Source of the DNA: Eudorina sp. 2006-703-Eu-15
Taxonomy: Eukaryota; Chlorophyta; Chlorophyceae; Chlamydomonadales; Volvocaceae
DNA length: 64,000 bases
Direction of reading: 5' to 3'
NCBI GenBank assembly: GCA_003117195.1
Contig: BDSI01000036.1
Span: 788,071 to 852,070 of the forward strand
Positions 44,001 through 54,334 of this stretch are shown here, in pieces. A program made the translations under genes and the position numbers. Below the pieces are notes generated by a model, which did not search any database, was not told the origin of the DNA, and saw nothing but the letters and a program-made list of their open reading frames with translations. Within the stretch, counting starts at the first letter, position 1. Every line of letters starts with the position of its first letter.

Positions 44001-47000
44001 TCACGCGCGCGCCGCCACCAGCGCTGCCATCTTCTCCCGGATGACGGCTACCAGCTTGTCCCGGTTGGCGTTGACCCACCGCACGCGCTTGGCGTAGGAG
44101 CCCGCCCGCGAGGTGAGCGACTCCAGGGAGTCCTCGCCGGAGATGCCGCGGCCCTGCGGGGGGTGCCATGTGTGTGTGTGTATGTGTGTGTGTGTGGTGT
44201 TTAGATACGAGACCCGCCCGACCGTGACGTGTGTGTCCAAGGAACGGGGGCCTGCCAGAAACGAGGTGGCCAGCTCGACCGTCGATGCAGGGAGTAGGTG
44301 CGTGTGTAGGTTTGTAAAAGAAAACTGAGCCGCGAGAAGCGAAGTGTATGTGTGTATGTGATAGAGCGCGGGGACGCGGGGGCGCGGCGGTCGGGCGGTG
44401 GCGGTGGTGGGGAGCAGGTGGGGCACAAAGCAAGGGTCGCGCACCAGTCGTCAGCTCTGCAAACGTACATTCGTACATTCTGGACGCGCAACATCAGTGC
44501 GGTCCCGCGGTAATGGCGACACGCGCGAATGGCGTGTCGCTTCCAACCGAACGGTGGTCCGCCGATCCGCAACCGGCGGATGGCCCCCTGCGGCTCCAAG
44601 GTGCTTTTGCAGCCCGGCGCTACCTTGACCGGTCCAAGGATGGTATGTCGGTATGTCCTTTGAGGCTCCAGGGGCGGTCAGCGTGTCAGGCAATCCGGAC
44701 CCGTGGGTCGGTGCCCATAGCCGCCGCCTCCTTACCCCCCCCCAAACTCCCCGCCCCGCCCCGCCGCCGCAGCAACCTCTCCCCCCTGCAGCCACACGAT
44801 ATAATGCCGTACCGTGAAGTACACCGCGTTGGAGAAGATGCGCAGGTTGATGAGGTCGGGGATGGCCTCCACCTCCGGGTCACCAAGCTGGCCGTGTTGG
44901 GCGAAACCCGCAACGAAGCGCTCGCACAGAGGCAGCGGGTCGTCCTCGCCCACGTACCTGTACGGCAGCGCCACGGCAGGTACGAAACACTCGGCACGGG
45001 TGCCGTACCAGATGATGCCGTACAAGAAGCCGCACGTGTGTGAGGCAGACCTTAACGGTGCGACACAGCCTCAACCAACTAACGACCAGCTTACAACCAC
45101 TCCACCGATTGCAGTGACCCACCACACACGTGCGGACGTGTGTGTGTGTGTGTGTGGTGGGGGGGGGACACCAGTACAACAGAGCAGTAGCGTTGGCGCC
45201 TACATGCCCGTCAGCCTGCTTGGGCCCCATCCCCAAGTCCCAACCCTCCACAGCACACACAACTCCCCTCACCTTGCTTACACATCCCTAGCCTTCACCC
45301 CACATCCCTTCACCCCACATCCCTTCACCCCACATCCCTTCACCCCACATCCCTTCACCCCATCCCCCCATCGCCCCAAGCAGCCTGGACCCACTTGGAC
45401 AGAGCCACAGCAAGCTCCATCGCCCGCCAGTCGTACGCGCAGAACTCGAAGTCCAGCAGCCCCGAAACCTCGTCGCCCACCACCATCACGTTGTCGTAGT
45501 GCAGGTCGCCGTGGATCAGCTGTCGTACATCGGGCAGGTGGAGGACAGGGTACCGGGTTTGGTGGGTTTGGTGATGCCGCCATGAGGCGGGGGGCGGGGG
45601 GGGGAGAAGGGGCCGAGATCCGGGCGACGGCTCGGACGCGGGTACGGGTATGGATATGGAATGCAAGACAACACAAACATGGCTTTGCGACAGGCGTGGG
45701 ACGCAGGAGGGGGGGGTAGTGCGCCGGCCACACAGTGCGCACAACACGGCCCTCCGGCCGCCTGTGACTCATCCCCCAGCCCCCACAGCCCACGGTCTAG
45801 GCCACAAGAGCGAGACACGCCATTTAGGTTTCTTTTTTTACATTTTGCTAGATTTTGCAAGTTCGACACCCGAAAGTGCAAAGCGCCACATGAGGGAAGC
45901 TGATGGAAGCTAGACCAGGTGCCCTGTAACCCGGCTATCGCGGGGCCACACAACCCGGCCAGCAGCCACCGCGTCCCCTACGGCCCTGTGGCCCTACTCC
46001 CCCTGTCCTGCCCGTTGACCCCCCTGGCCCGTTTCCCGCCCCCCGCCCCGCCCGCCCTGCACCAACCCCCAAGCAGCCTTGCGCCCCACCTGCATGGGCA
46101 GGTTCTGCTGCAGGTAGGTGGCCAGCTTGCCCTCAATCTTGCGAATCTCCGAAACCAGGAAGTCGATGGACTGTACGGGAAAGGGGCCAGCAGGGGGCCG
46201 GGGGGCAGCCGCAGCAGCAGCAGCAGCAGCAGGAGAAGCAGCAGGCGGCACCATCAGAAAGAATGCGTGATGATTCAGCCCAGCCGGGAGTGCCATCCTC
46301 CCCCTTCTCCCTCTCATGTTCCTCCTTCAGGACCGACCCGCCCGGCTTGAGAGCCTCCCACCCCCGCTCCAGCCCGCGGCCACGCCCCTCCACGTCCGGA
46401 ACTGTCCCCGGAGTTCCTTTCGCCCCAGCACCCCCACGTTCTCTACTCCAGCTCACCAACCAACCAACCAATCAACCAACCAACCAACCAACCCTCAAAC
46501 AGTTTTGAACGGTTGATCGCTTGCCCCTCCCCGGCTGCGCCTCCGCGGCTGTGCGCTCTCCCGCGTCCCGCCCCTCCCCTCACCTCACCTCGCGACAGAT
46601 GTTGAAGTCCGGGTTGGTCGCCACCTCCCGGTAAAACACCTCCGCATCGCCGCCGATCGCGTGGTGCACCTGAGCGGGGGTTGGCGGTTGGCGGTTGAGG
46701 GTTCGCGGTCGGGAGGTTGGCGGGTTGGAGGGTTTGCAGGATGGGGGACGGCCATGTGACGCGGGACAGAGGCGAGAGCCTGACCACCAGGACTCCGGTG
46801 GGTGGGGTGGGGTGGGGTGGGGTGGGGTGGGGTGGGGTGGGGTGGGGTGGGGTGGGGTGGGGGAGCGCTGCTTTATTGACAGAGGGGGGCGCAAAGGCTG
46901 TGGATACCCCGGCAGGGATCCAAAACGGGCGATGCATTCCTCGGGGCCCTCCGGGGCACAGCTCGCCCTCGCCCTCGCCCAGCCGATGCAGGGGCCCCTA

Positions 47001-50000
47001 CGCGCCTTCCCCTCGTTCTCCGCCCCTCCAAGCCCTCGTCCTCACCTTGAACAGCTCGAAGTAGGGCGGGATGGGCGCCTCCATGTCGGTGATCCGCACC
47101 TTGCCCATGGCCGCGGACAGCTCGCCGGTCGCCCGGCCCACCTGGAGGGGGAGAGGTTGAGGGTGGGGTGGGGTGAGGGAGGTGAGGGAGGTGAGGGAAG
47201 TGAGGGAGGTGAGGGAGGTGCGGGGAGAGGGCAAGAGCGGACGGCACGCGCGGACCGGGTGGGGTAGTGGGGCGAACGGAGGAAAGTGGACGGACTGCAC
47301 GCAGAGTGGCCAGGCGGTGGTGACCAGGAAACCGGGGGTTAGCGGTTGGCGGTCGCGGCGGTTGCCGAGCAACCGTATCGCGGCGCATGTGGGCGCACTC
47401 GCCAGCCGCGGTCTCGGGGCCGACGAAGAGACGTCGACATGCCCCTTCCCTCTCCCCCCCCCGCCCCGGGTAGAGGGCAGCCGTTTCCTCTCTTCCGACC
47501 CGATCCCCAGCCCTCGTCAGTGAGTTTGTCCTCCGGTCGAGTCCCCACCGGGCTGACAGCGCCGGCCCACCCCGCCACCGCCGCCACCACCACCATCGCA
47601 CAGTGCCCCTGACGACAGTCGTCACGTCCCCTCGAGAGACCCGCGGGTCAGTCGCCGCCGCCCCGGCCTCACCTCCTCTGGGCTGGTGGTCTTGGCCAGG
47701 GTGCCCGGAATGATGTGGAAGACGCACGCCTCGGCGCCGTTGGAGAGCAGCTCGTGGGGGCGACCCGCCTTGGAGAGGAGCGCCCGAGGGACCTGCGGCT
47801 CCAGGGGAGGGTAACCGAGGGGGCGGGGGAGGGCGCAGAAGGCGGGGAATAGGAAATAGGGGGCCGGGGAGGGTGCGGGGTTTGCAGTAGACGGCGGCCG
47901 CACCTAGGACATTGTTATGTATTCTGTACCTGGATGCTGGCTGGATGCTAACTGGGTGATGTCACCAGGGGGTGATGTCGCTAACAACAGGTGCGCCGCA
48001 TGTGGGGACCCCTCGTGGGCCGTCCCTCTCCCTCCCTGCAGTGATCTCTCCTCCCCCTTCCGGGGCACGAGCCGGAGGACGAGGGCCGCGCAGCCCCCGG
48101 CCGGGGCAGGACAGAGAACCAGCCAGCCAGCCCGTCCCGCCTCCAGAGCCCTAGTGCGGGGGGTTGTTCCCACGCCGGGGGCCCCGGGCGATGACCTGGG
48201 GGCGGCCCTGTGACCCGCGGGTCCCCCCGACAACCCCAACAACCCCGTTCACATCACCTCCACAACCCGCCCCCGGGAACCCGCTTTGCCTCCCTGAAAA
48301 AGGGCAGGGAGGAAGGGAGGCTGCAGGGCGCACCTGGAAGGACAGCTCCTGCTGCGCCAGCTGGCTCAGGATCGCGTGCTGCGGAGGGGCGCGGGGAAGG
48401 GCCGGGGGCCACGCGGTCATGAGGGGACGGAGGCTCACGGCCGAGGGGTCAGGGCGCTGGCCGGCCGCCGTCACGTGGCCGAGTGGGCGAACACCACCGC
48501 GCCCAAGGCAGGCCCGCCGGCCTGCCACCGTCGGCAGCTCTAGCGACCCAGGGCACGGGGCAGCGACCCTGCAGCCCAACCCTAGCGGCTGGCATCAAAG
48601 GTTGCTGGCAGCAGAGGTTGCTGGCAGCAGAGGTGGATACGGTGCCGCGTCGATTAATGCCGCGATTCGTCGATGTCGTGAAGCCTGCTGCCGTAACCGT
48701 CCGGGCGGAGCCCTGCCAGCCCCGAGGCCATCAGACCCAGCCCCAGCCCCCCACCCTACCGCCCGCGCGCGGTCTCGATCCTTTCACTGCTACGCAGGTA
48801 CCTCGTCACGTAAATATTCTGAGTATTTCTGGGTGTGCCCCGGTTCGTTTCGGGTTCCTTCCTCATTTTTCAATTCAACCCCCACCCTACCCCACCCACA
48901 CCCACCGCCCCCCGGGGCGGTGCCCCACCACTGCCTCACCTCGAACCGGACCTTCTCCGACTTGTTGCCGTTGTTGTAGATGCGCAGGATGTAGCGCTCC
49001 CCGTCAGCGGTCTCCACGTACTGCCGGGGGGACATAGAGGGGAGAGGGGAACGCGGGAGGGGAAGGGAGGGCGGGAAAGAGGGGCATCCTGGTCAGCCCT
49101 GCGTCGCCACGGGCAGCACCTCACAAACCCGCCTGACCCGCGCGCCTACACCCGAAACGCCTTACTTGTCTTTCTTTCCCAACCCCCAGGAGCCGGCAGC
49201 TGCAGACCTCTTCCGCACGGCACAGCACAGCAGCCGCTGCCTCCCCGAGTCGACACCAGCAGCGGCACTCCTGCTCTGAAGCGTTGTCACCCGGTGCACG
49301 GTGCCCCCTGCCCCCGGCAGCAAGGCACCCTGCCCCGCCGCCAAGTAGCTAGCTCTCGGTCCTACGGCCTCGGCACACAGACGTCTCGGTCCTACGGCCT
49401 CGGCACACGACGTCGCAAGCAAGCTGGGACCTACGTATCAGCGCCTCGCAGCCGGGTGGCAGCCGGTTCCTGCCCAGTGCCACAGTGGCCGCGCTTAAGT
49501 CCTCCGAAATATCCAAATATCCAAATTGGGGTTCAAATCGCCTTTTCGCGGGGGCCAGCGAATCGGGCGTCGCAGTAAGTACCGCCGGCGGCCGCCCCGC
49601 ACCTGGACGACGTTGTTGACGCCGCCGGTGGTGGGGGTGGTCTTCAGCTGCGAGTTGTCGAAGAAGTAAGACAGCGCCTCGTCGCGGAGGTCGTCCTCCA
49701 CGGTGTGCTGACCCGTCTTTGGGGCGGACGGGGCCGCCGGGGTTGAGGATGACTGGGGGGCGAGGGGCCAGCACGGGTTCGGGGGTAGGGCGGGGTACGT
49801 CAGCAGGCGCGGCGAGGGAGGCACAAAATCGTTGGCTCACTGTACCTAGCCAGGTTGTTACAATGCGCTCGTCTGCGGCCTTTGGAAAGTAGCGCACCGC
49901 CGGTTGAAACATTCCTTGTAACGCCCACGAATTGCACCGCAGCAACATAAGCTGCGCACACCTTCCATGATAGTGGTAATAATGTGCACTGTTCTCTATG

Positions 50001-50162
50001 GGCCGAATCCTGGGCACAAAAACATGCAAGCGTCTCAATGTGCGCGGCGGGCGAACGTACCATCGCAACCACGCGCTGACGAATAGCTGCAATGCGCTGA
50101 ACGCGTGAATTGCCAGCAAAGGGACGCACGCCCGTACGCGCACCACGAGCAAGCAGGGCCAT
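44001..50162 (-). CDS. APH/homoserine-kinase-type-II-like phosphotransferase, putatively plastid-targeted
   Basis: Eleven exons on the minus strand: 50162-50061, 49752-49603, 49020-48940, 48378-48334, 47792-47673, 47141-47046, 46669-46589, 46170-46090, 45519-45395, 44957-44813 and 44153-44001 (TGA). Phases agree throughout, about 392 residues. Exon 1 encodes MALLARGARTGVRPFAGNSR...RQRVVAM, an Arg/Ala/Val-rich transit-like peptide with no acidic residues. The N-lobe has TTGGVNNVVQYVETADGERY and ILRIYNNGNKSEKVRFE. The catalytic loop LIHGDLHYDNVMV (HGDxxxxN) and metal-binding LLDFEFCAYDWRAMELAVAL are diagnostic of the aminoglycoside-phosphotransferase/choline-kinase fold. The small-molecule substrate cannot be read from the sequence. 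The 3' seven exons are duplicated at 32446-36282. Confidence 0.83.
46801..46860. repeat. (GGGGT)n array in a kinase intron
   Basis: About twelve units here against about five in copy A (35287-35312). Confidence 0.9.
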
Positions 50163-50926
50163 ACTTCAAACGGTTTGCACTTTACAGGTTGACTTGCAGC
50201 AAGTCTCAACGCGCTGTTTGGTGGAGCGTGATCTGCGCGCTCACAAAGTGCAGGCAGCAAGACACGGACAAACCACTCAATGCCAGTTTGTGGGCGAAAT
50301 ATGCGGCGTGGAAGCCGTTGTCGTACATCGCAGGGTACATTATGAGAATGTGACAAGCAGAGCCAATTGAGCAGAGCCGATTACAGGGTTTGATATGGCT
50401 TGACTGACTGACATCATCAATTGATTGTACATTATGCCAGCTTTTGCCGACTATCATTCGATGAAACGGACAGGAGACGACGTTTTCGCGACAAGAACCA
50501 CATCACGAAATCAAGGGTAATGACGACGGCTTACTACTTTGGTGGATGGTCATTAATTGAATTTCAATGTGTTGGCCATTGTCCATTTATTAGTCTTTCT
50601 TGCTCGGCGTTGAATGAATTAGCGCTGCACCTCTCCAGAAAACTCAGCGGAGACACCATGAGATCAAAATTTTATAGCTAAAGCTGATATACTTCAAAGG
50701 GACCGGCGTCTTTGCCAGCCACAAGTACTATCATGTCCGACAGACCCACGGGACACTACAGAAGTTTGCGATGCGCGGTACATCCGTCCAATGTCTTAAG
50801 GTCCCGGATGGAATTCCATAACCATTTAAAAGCTGGTGCTGGTGCAAAGTAAAGGACAAACCTTCTGTGTGGTCGCTTTTGCGGGTGCCGTTTGCTCCCG
50901 TGCCCTCCTTGCCTGGTCGGCGCTAT
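50163..50926. promoter_or_regulatory. Putative bidirectional upstream region
   Basis: Separates the kinase start (minus) from the candidate plus-strand gene at 50927. It is AT-richer than the genes. No TATA box or other element could be assigned with confidence. Confidence 0.3.
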
Positions 50927-51546
50927 GCCTGACGTGATGGCCCGATTTGCGGACCTGCCCAGGAACAAGTCCGCAGTATCATGGATTTACATTATCAGCG
51001 AAATGCCAGATTGGATGCTTTATTTCTGCATTGCCAGTCGGCTCAGTGGTCACCCTCAGGGATGGCCGCGCGGCCAGTGCTCCAGGCGATGCCTCACCCG
51101 GAGCAATATGTGGAATTTTATTCCCAAAAGAGCCAAAAGAGCCAAAAGAGGGAACTGAGAAGGTGAGCACACGTCGCCTGGCCTGTTTCCTGTCATGCCG
51201 TGACGGCCTGTGTGGTGCTGTGTTGCATACCGAGACACTGGCAGGGATCATTGGCCTCAAATTAAATCGGGACACATGCAAATACTTCCAAGCGGGTGCC
51301 TTGAAATGGGCAAGGCAGGAGCTGTACAAGTTGGGGTACCTTGGGAAGCCCCCCGCGGAGGCTGCTGAAGCTGCACTTGGATTCGCCAAGCTGAACTGGC
51401 CCGCGGCGGGCACGATCGGTGCCGCCATGACGGGCAAGGACGCCATCCCTGGAGAAGTACGGTATTTGCCAAAGTACCACTGGGGGCAGGTGGCCTGGTA
51501 CAGCCTGTACAAGGTCGGTACGGCAGGATCAAAGGCCCTTTCCTGA
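50927..51546 (+). CDS. Hypothetical protein, plus strand, exon structure uncertain
   Basis: The best coding segment is the last, about 51250-51546, ending at a TGA. It encodes KLNRDTCKYFQAGALKWARQ, ELYKLGYLGKPPAEAAEAAL, GFAKLNWPAAGTIGAAMTGK and YLPKYHWGQVAWYSLYKVG, a mixed composition unlike the shadow frames. Upstream, all three frames are open between 50927 and 51160. ATGs lie at 50927, 50936 and 50981 and a good donor (AAG then gtgagc) near 51160, so the first exon is undecided. No family recognised. It may be a genuine gene or part of a mobile element neighbouring the DIRS-like remnant. Confidence 0.4.
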
Positions 51547-51841
51547 GGTGCGGCGCGGAAGCAAGCATGAACATGCAGGGTTGCTGTGTCACAGGCACTC
51601 AACCGTCGAGGGGCTAACACGGACGCTAACTCGGCGGAGGTGCAGATGTGCAGGACTGGTCTGCAAGCTTTGAGCCTTGGGTTCGGAGCAGCGGTGAGCA
51701 GTCGAAAGAGCTGTTACAGCCGCTTCATTGTTCTCCTTCGTCATCTGAGTCGGTCATCCGTTCTCAGGGTCACCAGCGTTTTACTGTGATTCGTCCGTCA
51801 CTGCAGTGTCCTGGTTAGGATAAGCGTTACGCTCCGTACCG

Positions 51842-52201
51842 CGTGCTGTCTGTTCCGCCGCAGGCCTCAGCGGTGCTGTCTGTTCCGCCGCAGGCCTCAG
51901 CGGTGCTGTCTGTTCCGCCGCAGGCCTCAGCGGTGCTGTCTGTCCCGCCGCAGGCCTCAGCGGTGCTGTCTGTCCCGCCGCAGGCCTCAGCGGTGCTGTC
52001 TGTCCAGCCGCAGGCCTCAGCGGTGCTGTCTGTCCAGCCGCAGGCCTCAGCGGTGCTGTCTGTCCCGCCGCAGGCCTCAGCGGTGCTGTCTGTCCAGCCG
52101 CAGGCCTCAGCGGTGCTGTCTGTCCAGCCGCAGGCCTCAGCGGTGCTGTCTGTCCAGCCGCAGGCCTCAGCGGTGCTGTCTGTCCAGCCGCAGGCCTCAG
52201 C
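51842..52201 (+). repeat. 30-bp tandem repeat, 12 copies
   Basis: Unit gtgctgtctgttccgccgca plus ggcctcagcg, with c/t and c/a variants at two sites. Absent from the copy at 23.6 kb, which has a single unit. Confidence 0.95.
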
Positions 52202-52614
52202 GGTGCCGGATGCCGGCGTCGGTCTGGTCGGCGGGCTGATGAGTGCACCCCTCGTGGGAGGATCCGCTTCCGTTCCGGTGAGAGGGGGGTGCTTGTTCTT
52301 GCCGGCGAGTGGTGCCTTCGGATGGAGGCGGTCATTTGCCGGGGGGTTATCCGTCATTACTGCAGGGCGCTTCGCCTGGTGGTGTCCCCTCGGCAAGCAT
52401 GGGGGTTCGCCCGGCGGCTGGAGGCGTGGGCCCGGCGGCTGGAGGCGTGGGCCCGGCGGCTGGAGGCGTGGGCCCGGCGGCTGGAGGCGTGGGCCCGGCG
52501 GCTGGAGGCGTGGGCCCGGCGGCTGGAGGCGTGGGCCCGGCGGCTGGAGGCATGGGCCCGGCGGCTGGAGGCGTGGGCCCGGCGGGCTTCTGCTTCCCGG
52601 GCCTTTCTCCTGCG
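51842..52614 (+). CDS. Leader ORF with in-frame decapeptide and heptapeptide arrays
   Basis: Twelve copies of a 30-bp unit encode VLSVPPQASA-type decapeptides. A segment homologous to the 23.5-kb leader follows (GVGLVGGLMSAPLVGGSASV, AFGWRRSFAGGLSVITAG), then eight copies of a 21-bp unit encoding RRGPGGW. Both unit lengths are multiples of three and the frame stays open across the whole stretch. A donor follows TCCTGCG at 52614. Phase-compatible exons downstream are 52747-52898 (DVCPAVMSSVQAAGRSAA...) and one starting at 53012. This suggests one spliced gene leading toward the dioxygenase-like ORF. No ATG was confirmed at the 5' end. Confidence 0.5.
52410..52578 (+). repeat. 21-bp tandem repeat, 8 copies
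   Basis: Unit cccggcggctggaggcgtgg g; one copy has catggg. Each copy encodes seven residues in frame with the 30-bp array. Confidence 0.95.
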
Positions 52615-53011
52615 GTGAGTGGCCACTCCCGCTACCGTGTACCCGCCTCGGCAGCCGAGCAGTACGCCAACGAGCGGGAGGTGGGTGAGGAGGGTCCAGT
52701 TCTTGGCTTGGAGGGGGGTTGCGCCTGATCTCTGCTTGTGTTTCAGATGTCTGTCCTGCTGTGATGTCATCTGTGCAGGCCGCCGGACGTTCCGCTGCAT
52801 GGAAAACGCGGGCCATATCGGGTGCCGCCGCGGCGTCCTCTGCAGACGGTGGAGAGGGGCACGGAGGCCGTTTCCTGCGGCTGAGATGCAAGCAAAGGGT
52901 GGGTCATCATTGGCTTTGTGTGATTTGTTTGGACGTTCCATCCGTGTTGCTTGCTCCAATTGGAATATTGGATTGTCCTGACTGGACGCATGCACGCCGC
53001 ACTTTCCCCAG

Positions 53012-54334
53012 GCGCGCCAAATACAGCAGGAGGAGGCTGGCGTGACGCTGCGCCACGACTCCCGAAGGACGATGCGGCGTCGGCAGGACGGTGCGCAGGC
53101 GGCAGGCCCAACCGGCGGCAACCGACCAGCAGTAGTCAGACTGCCAACATTTCAACTGTCGCCACCAAGGCCGGCACGCCTGTTTGCGGCGCCCCTTTGC
53201 GATGCGCTTGCTCGTCTTCAGTAGTCTGAATTCACGGTGGTGAGCGACCCGCACCTGACGGACCTGATCACGGCGCACGTTGCGGTGTCGACGGAGCGCA
53301 TCCTGAAAAAGCACGGCCGCCCAATCTTCCAAAAGGTCTCGCGGGATGGCGAGGGCAAGTTGGTCCGCGGCGCAGGAGGCGCGGCACTACTCCCCACAGG
53401 TGACGACGACCTGCGCGTGCGCTGCCCGGCCAGCAAGAGAGGGATGCGTGACAACGACCTGAAGGCGGTGGTGAATCACGTGGACGGCGTCATCAGGGGG
53501 ATGCTGGCCAGTGGCGGTCCAGCGTATCAGCAGCTAAAGCCCCAGCAGCCGCACCTCCTGGGTAACCTGACCGGCCGGGACAACGTCGCTGGCGCTCAGG
53601 GGCTACACACGGACGTCGGGTTTGGCCAGGCGCTGCTGTTCACAGTCATCGTTCCTCTGCGAGCTGGCACCCGGCTGCTCGTGGCCACGTACAGTAGGCA
53701 CACGGTGGTTACGTGGCATTACTTTGTCCAACAGCAGCGGGCTGACAGGCTGGGAGCTGCTGGGGCGAACCAGGGCGGCTCAGCAAACCGTGGGGGACCT
53801 TCAGCGGCGCCGCCGGGGCTCGCCGAGGCTCGCACCCAGCAGGGAGGGGAGGCCGACGGCGCGGCGGGAGCCAGCGCGGCTGTGACTGAGGGCACAGAGA
53901 TCAGGGCGGATGAGCGCGATGGTGACGACAGCGGCGACGAGGATGCGTCCGAGGAGGCGGGGCCAGAGGGTGACGAGGCGGGGAAGGACGACGTGGGCAA
54001 TGACGCTGGACACGTCACCGGCGACGACGAGGAGCGCTTCGCCGCAGTGGAGGGTGAGGGCGAGGAAGAGTTCGAGAGAGCGTACATGGAGCGGGGCATG
54101 TTCGCAGAAGCCCTGCCGTATCACCCGATGTTCTGTGTGTTGATGGACCCGGGCGACATTGTCTTGCTGCACGGCAACACGGTGCACGCCGAGGACGAGG
54201 GCGTCCGGGGCGAGATGCACCCGCGGCTCCACTGGGTGGTCCAGGAGAAGGGGCTGGGCAACTCGCCCCGCCTTATCGCGCGGCAGCACCCAAAGTTTGC
54301 CGAGCGGTTCTTCGCGCTGCCGACCACGTCATGA
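53012..54334 (+). CDS. Putative 2-oxoglutarate/Fe(II) dioxygenase-like protein with in-frame TAG or unresolved splice
   Basis: The main open frame runs from a GTG at 53237 to TGA at 54332-54334. The order of motifs fits a double-stranded beta-helix oxygenase. QGLHTDVGFGQALLFTVIVP holds an HxD (His124, Asp126 counted from 53237). LMDPGDIVLLHGNTVHAEDE holds a distal His317, and Arg324 or Arg330 in RGEMHPRLHWVV could bind 2-oxoglutarate. A long acidic insert (residues about 215-285) separates the halves. The same frame is open upstream from 53012 except for TAG at 53222-53224. Either this is a stop, or an intron ends at cttcagtag (for example donor after EEAG at 53041). Substrate unknown; membership of the TET/JBP or PhyH branches cannot be decided. 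It lies just downstream of the DIRS-like leader. Confidence 0.6.

Larger units (their letters stand above)
37055..48054. repeat. Segmental tandem duplication, right copy (copy B)
   Basis: Direct copy of 25855-36611. Unique to this copy: the 646-bp element at 40919-41564 and an expanded (CA)n at 43655-43730. It also has a longer (GGGGT)n at 46801-46860 and a 21-bp deletion in the small membrane-protein gene. Confidence 0.95.
51648..52670 (+). mobile_element. Second copy of the DIRS-like leader region
   Basis: Matches the reverse complement of about 23330-23925, starting at gactggtctgcaagctttga, through the leader ORF and its donor (TCCTGCG then gtgagt). Homology fades after about 52670 and no recombinase follows. 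Terminal repeats are absent, so this is a partial or chimeric copy. Confidence 0.8.

Noticed and set aside
50979..51620. 213-codon minus frame opposite the hypothetical plus-strand gene
   Set aside because: Composition looks like a reverse shadow; the plus frame ends in a better-formed protein segment.
51781..52891. Minus-strand repeat-rich frames across the 30-bp and 21-bp arrays
   Set aside because: Frame conservation with the 23.5-kb copy holds on the plus strand here, so the minus frames are by-products of unit lengths divisible by three.
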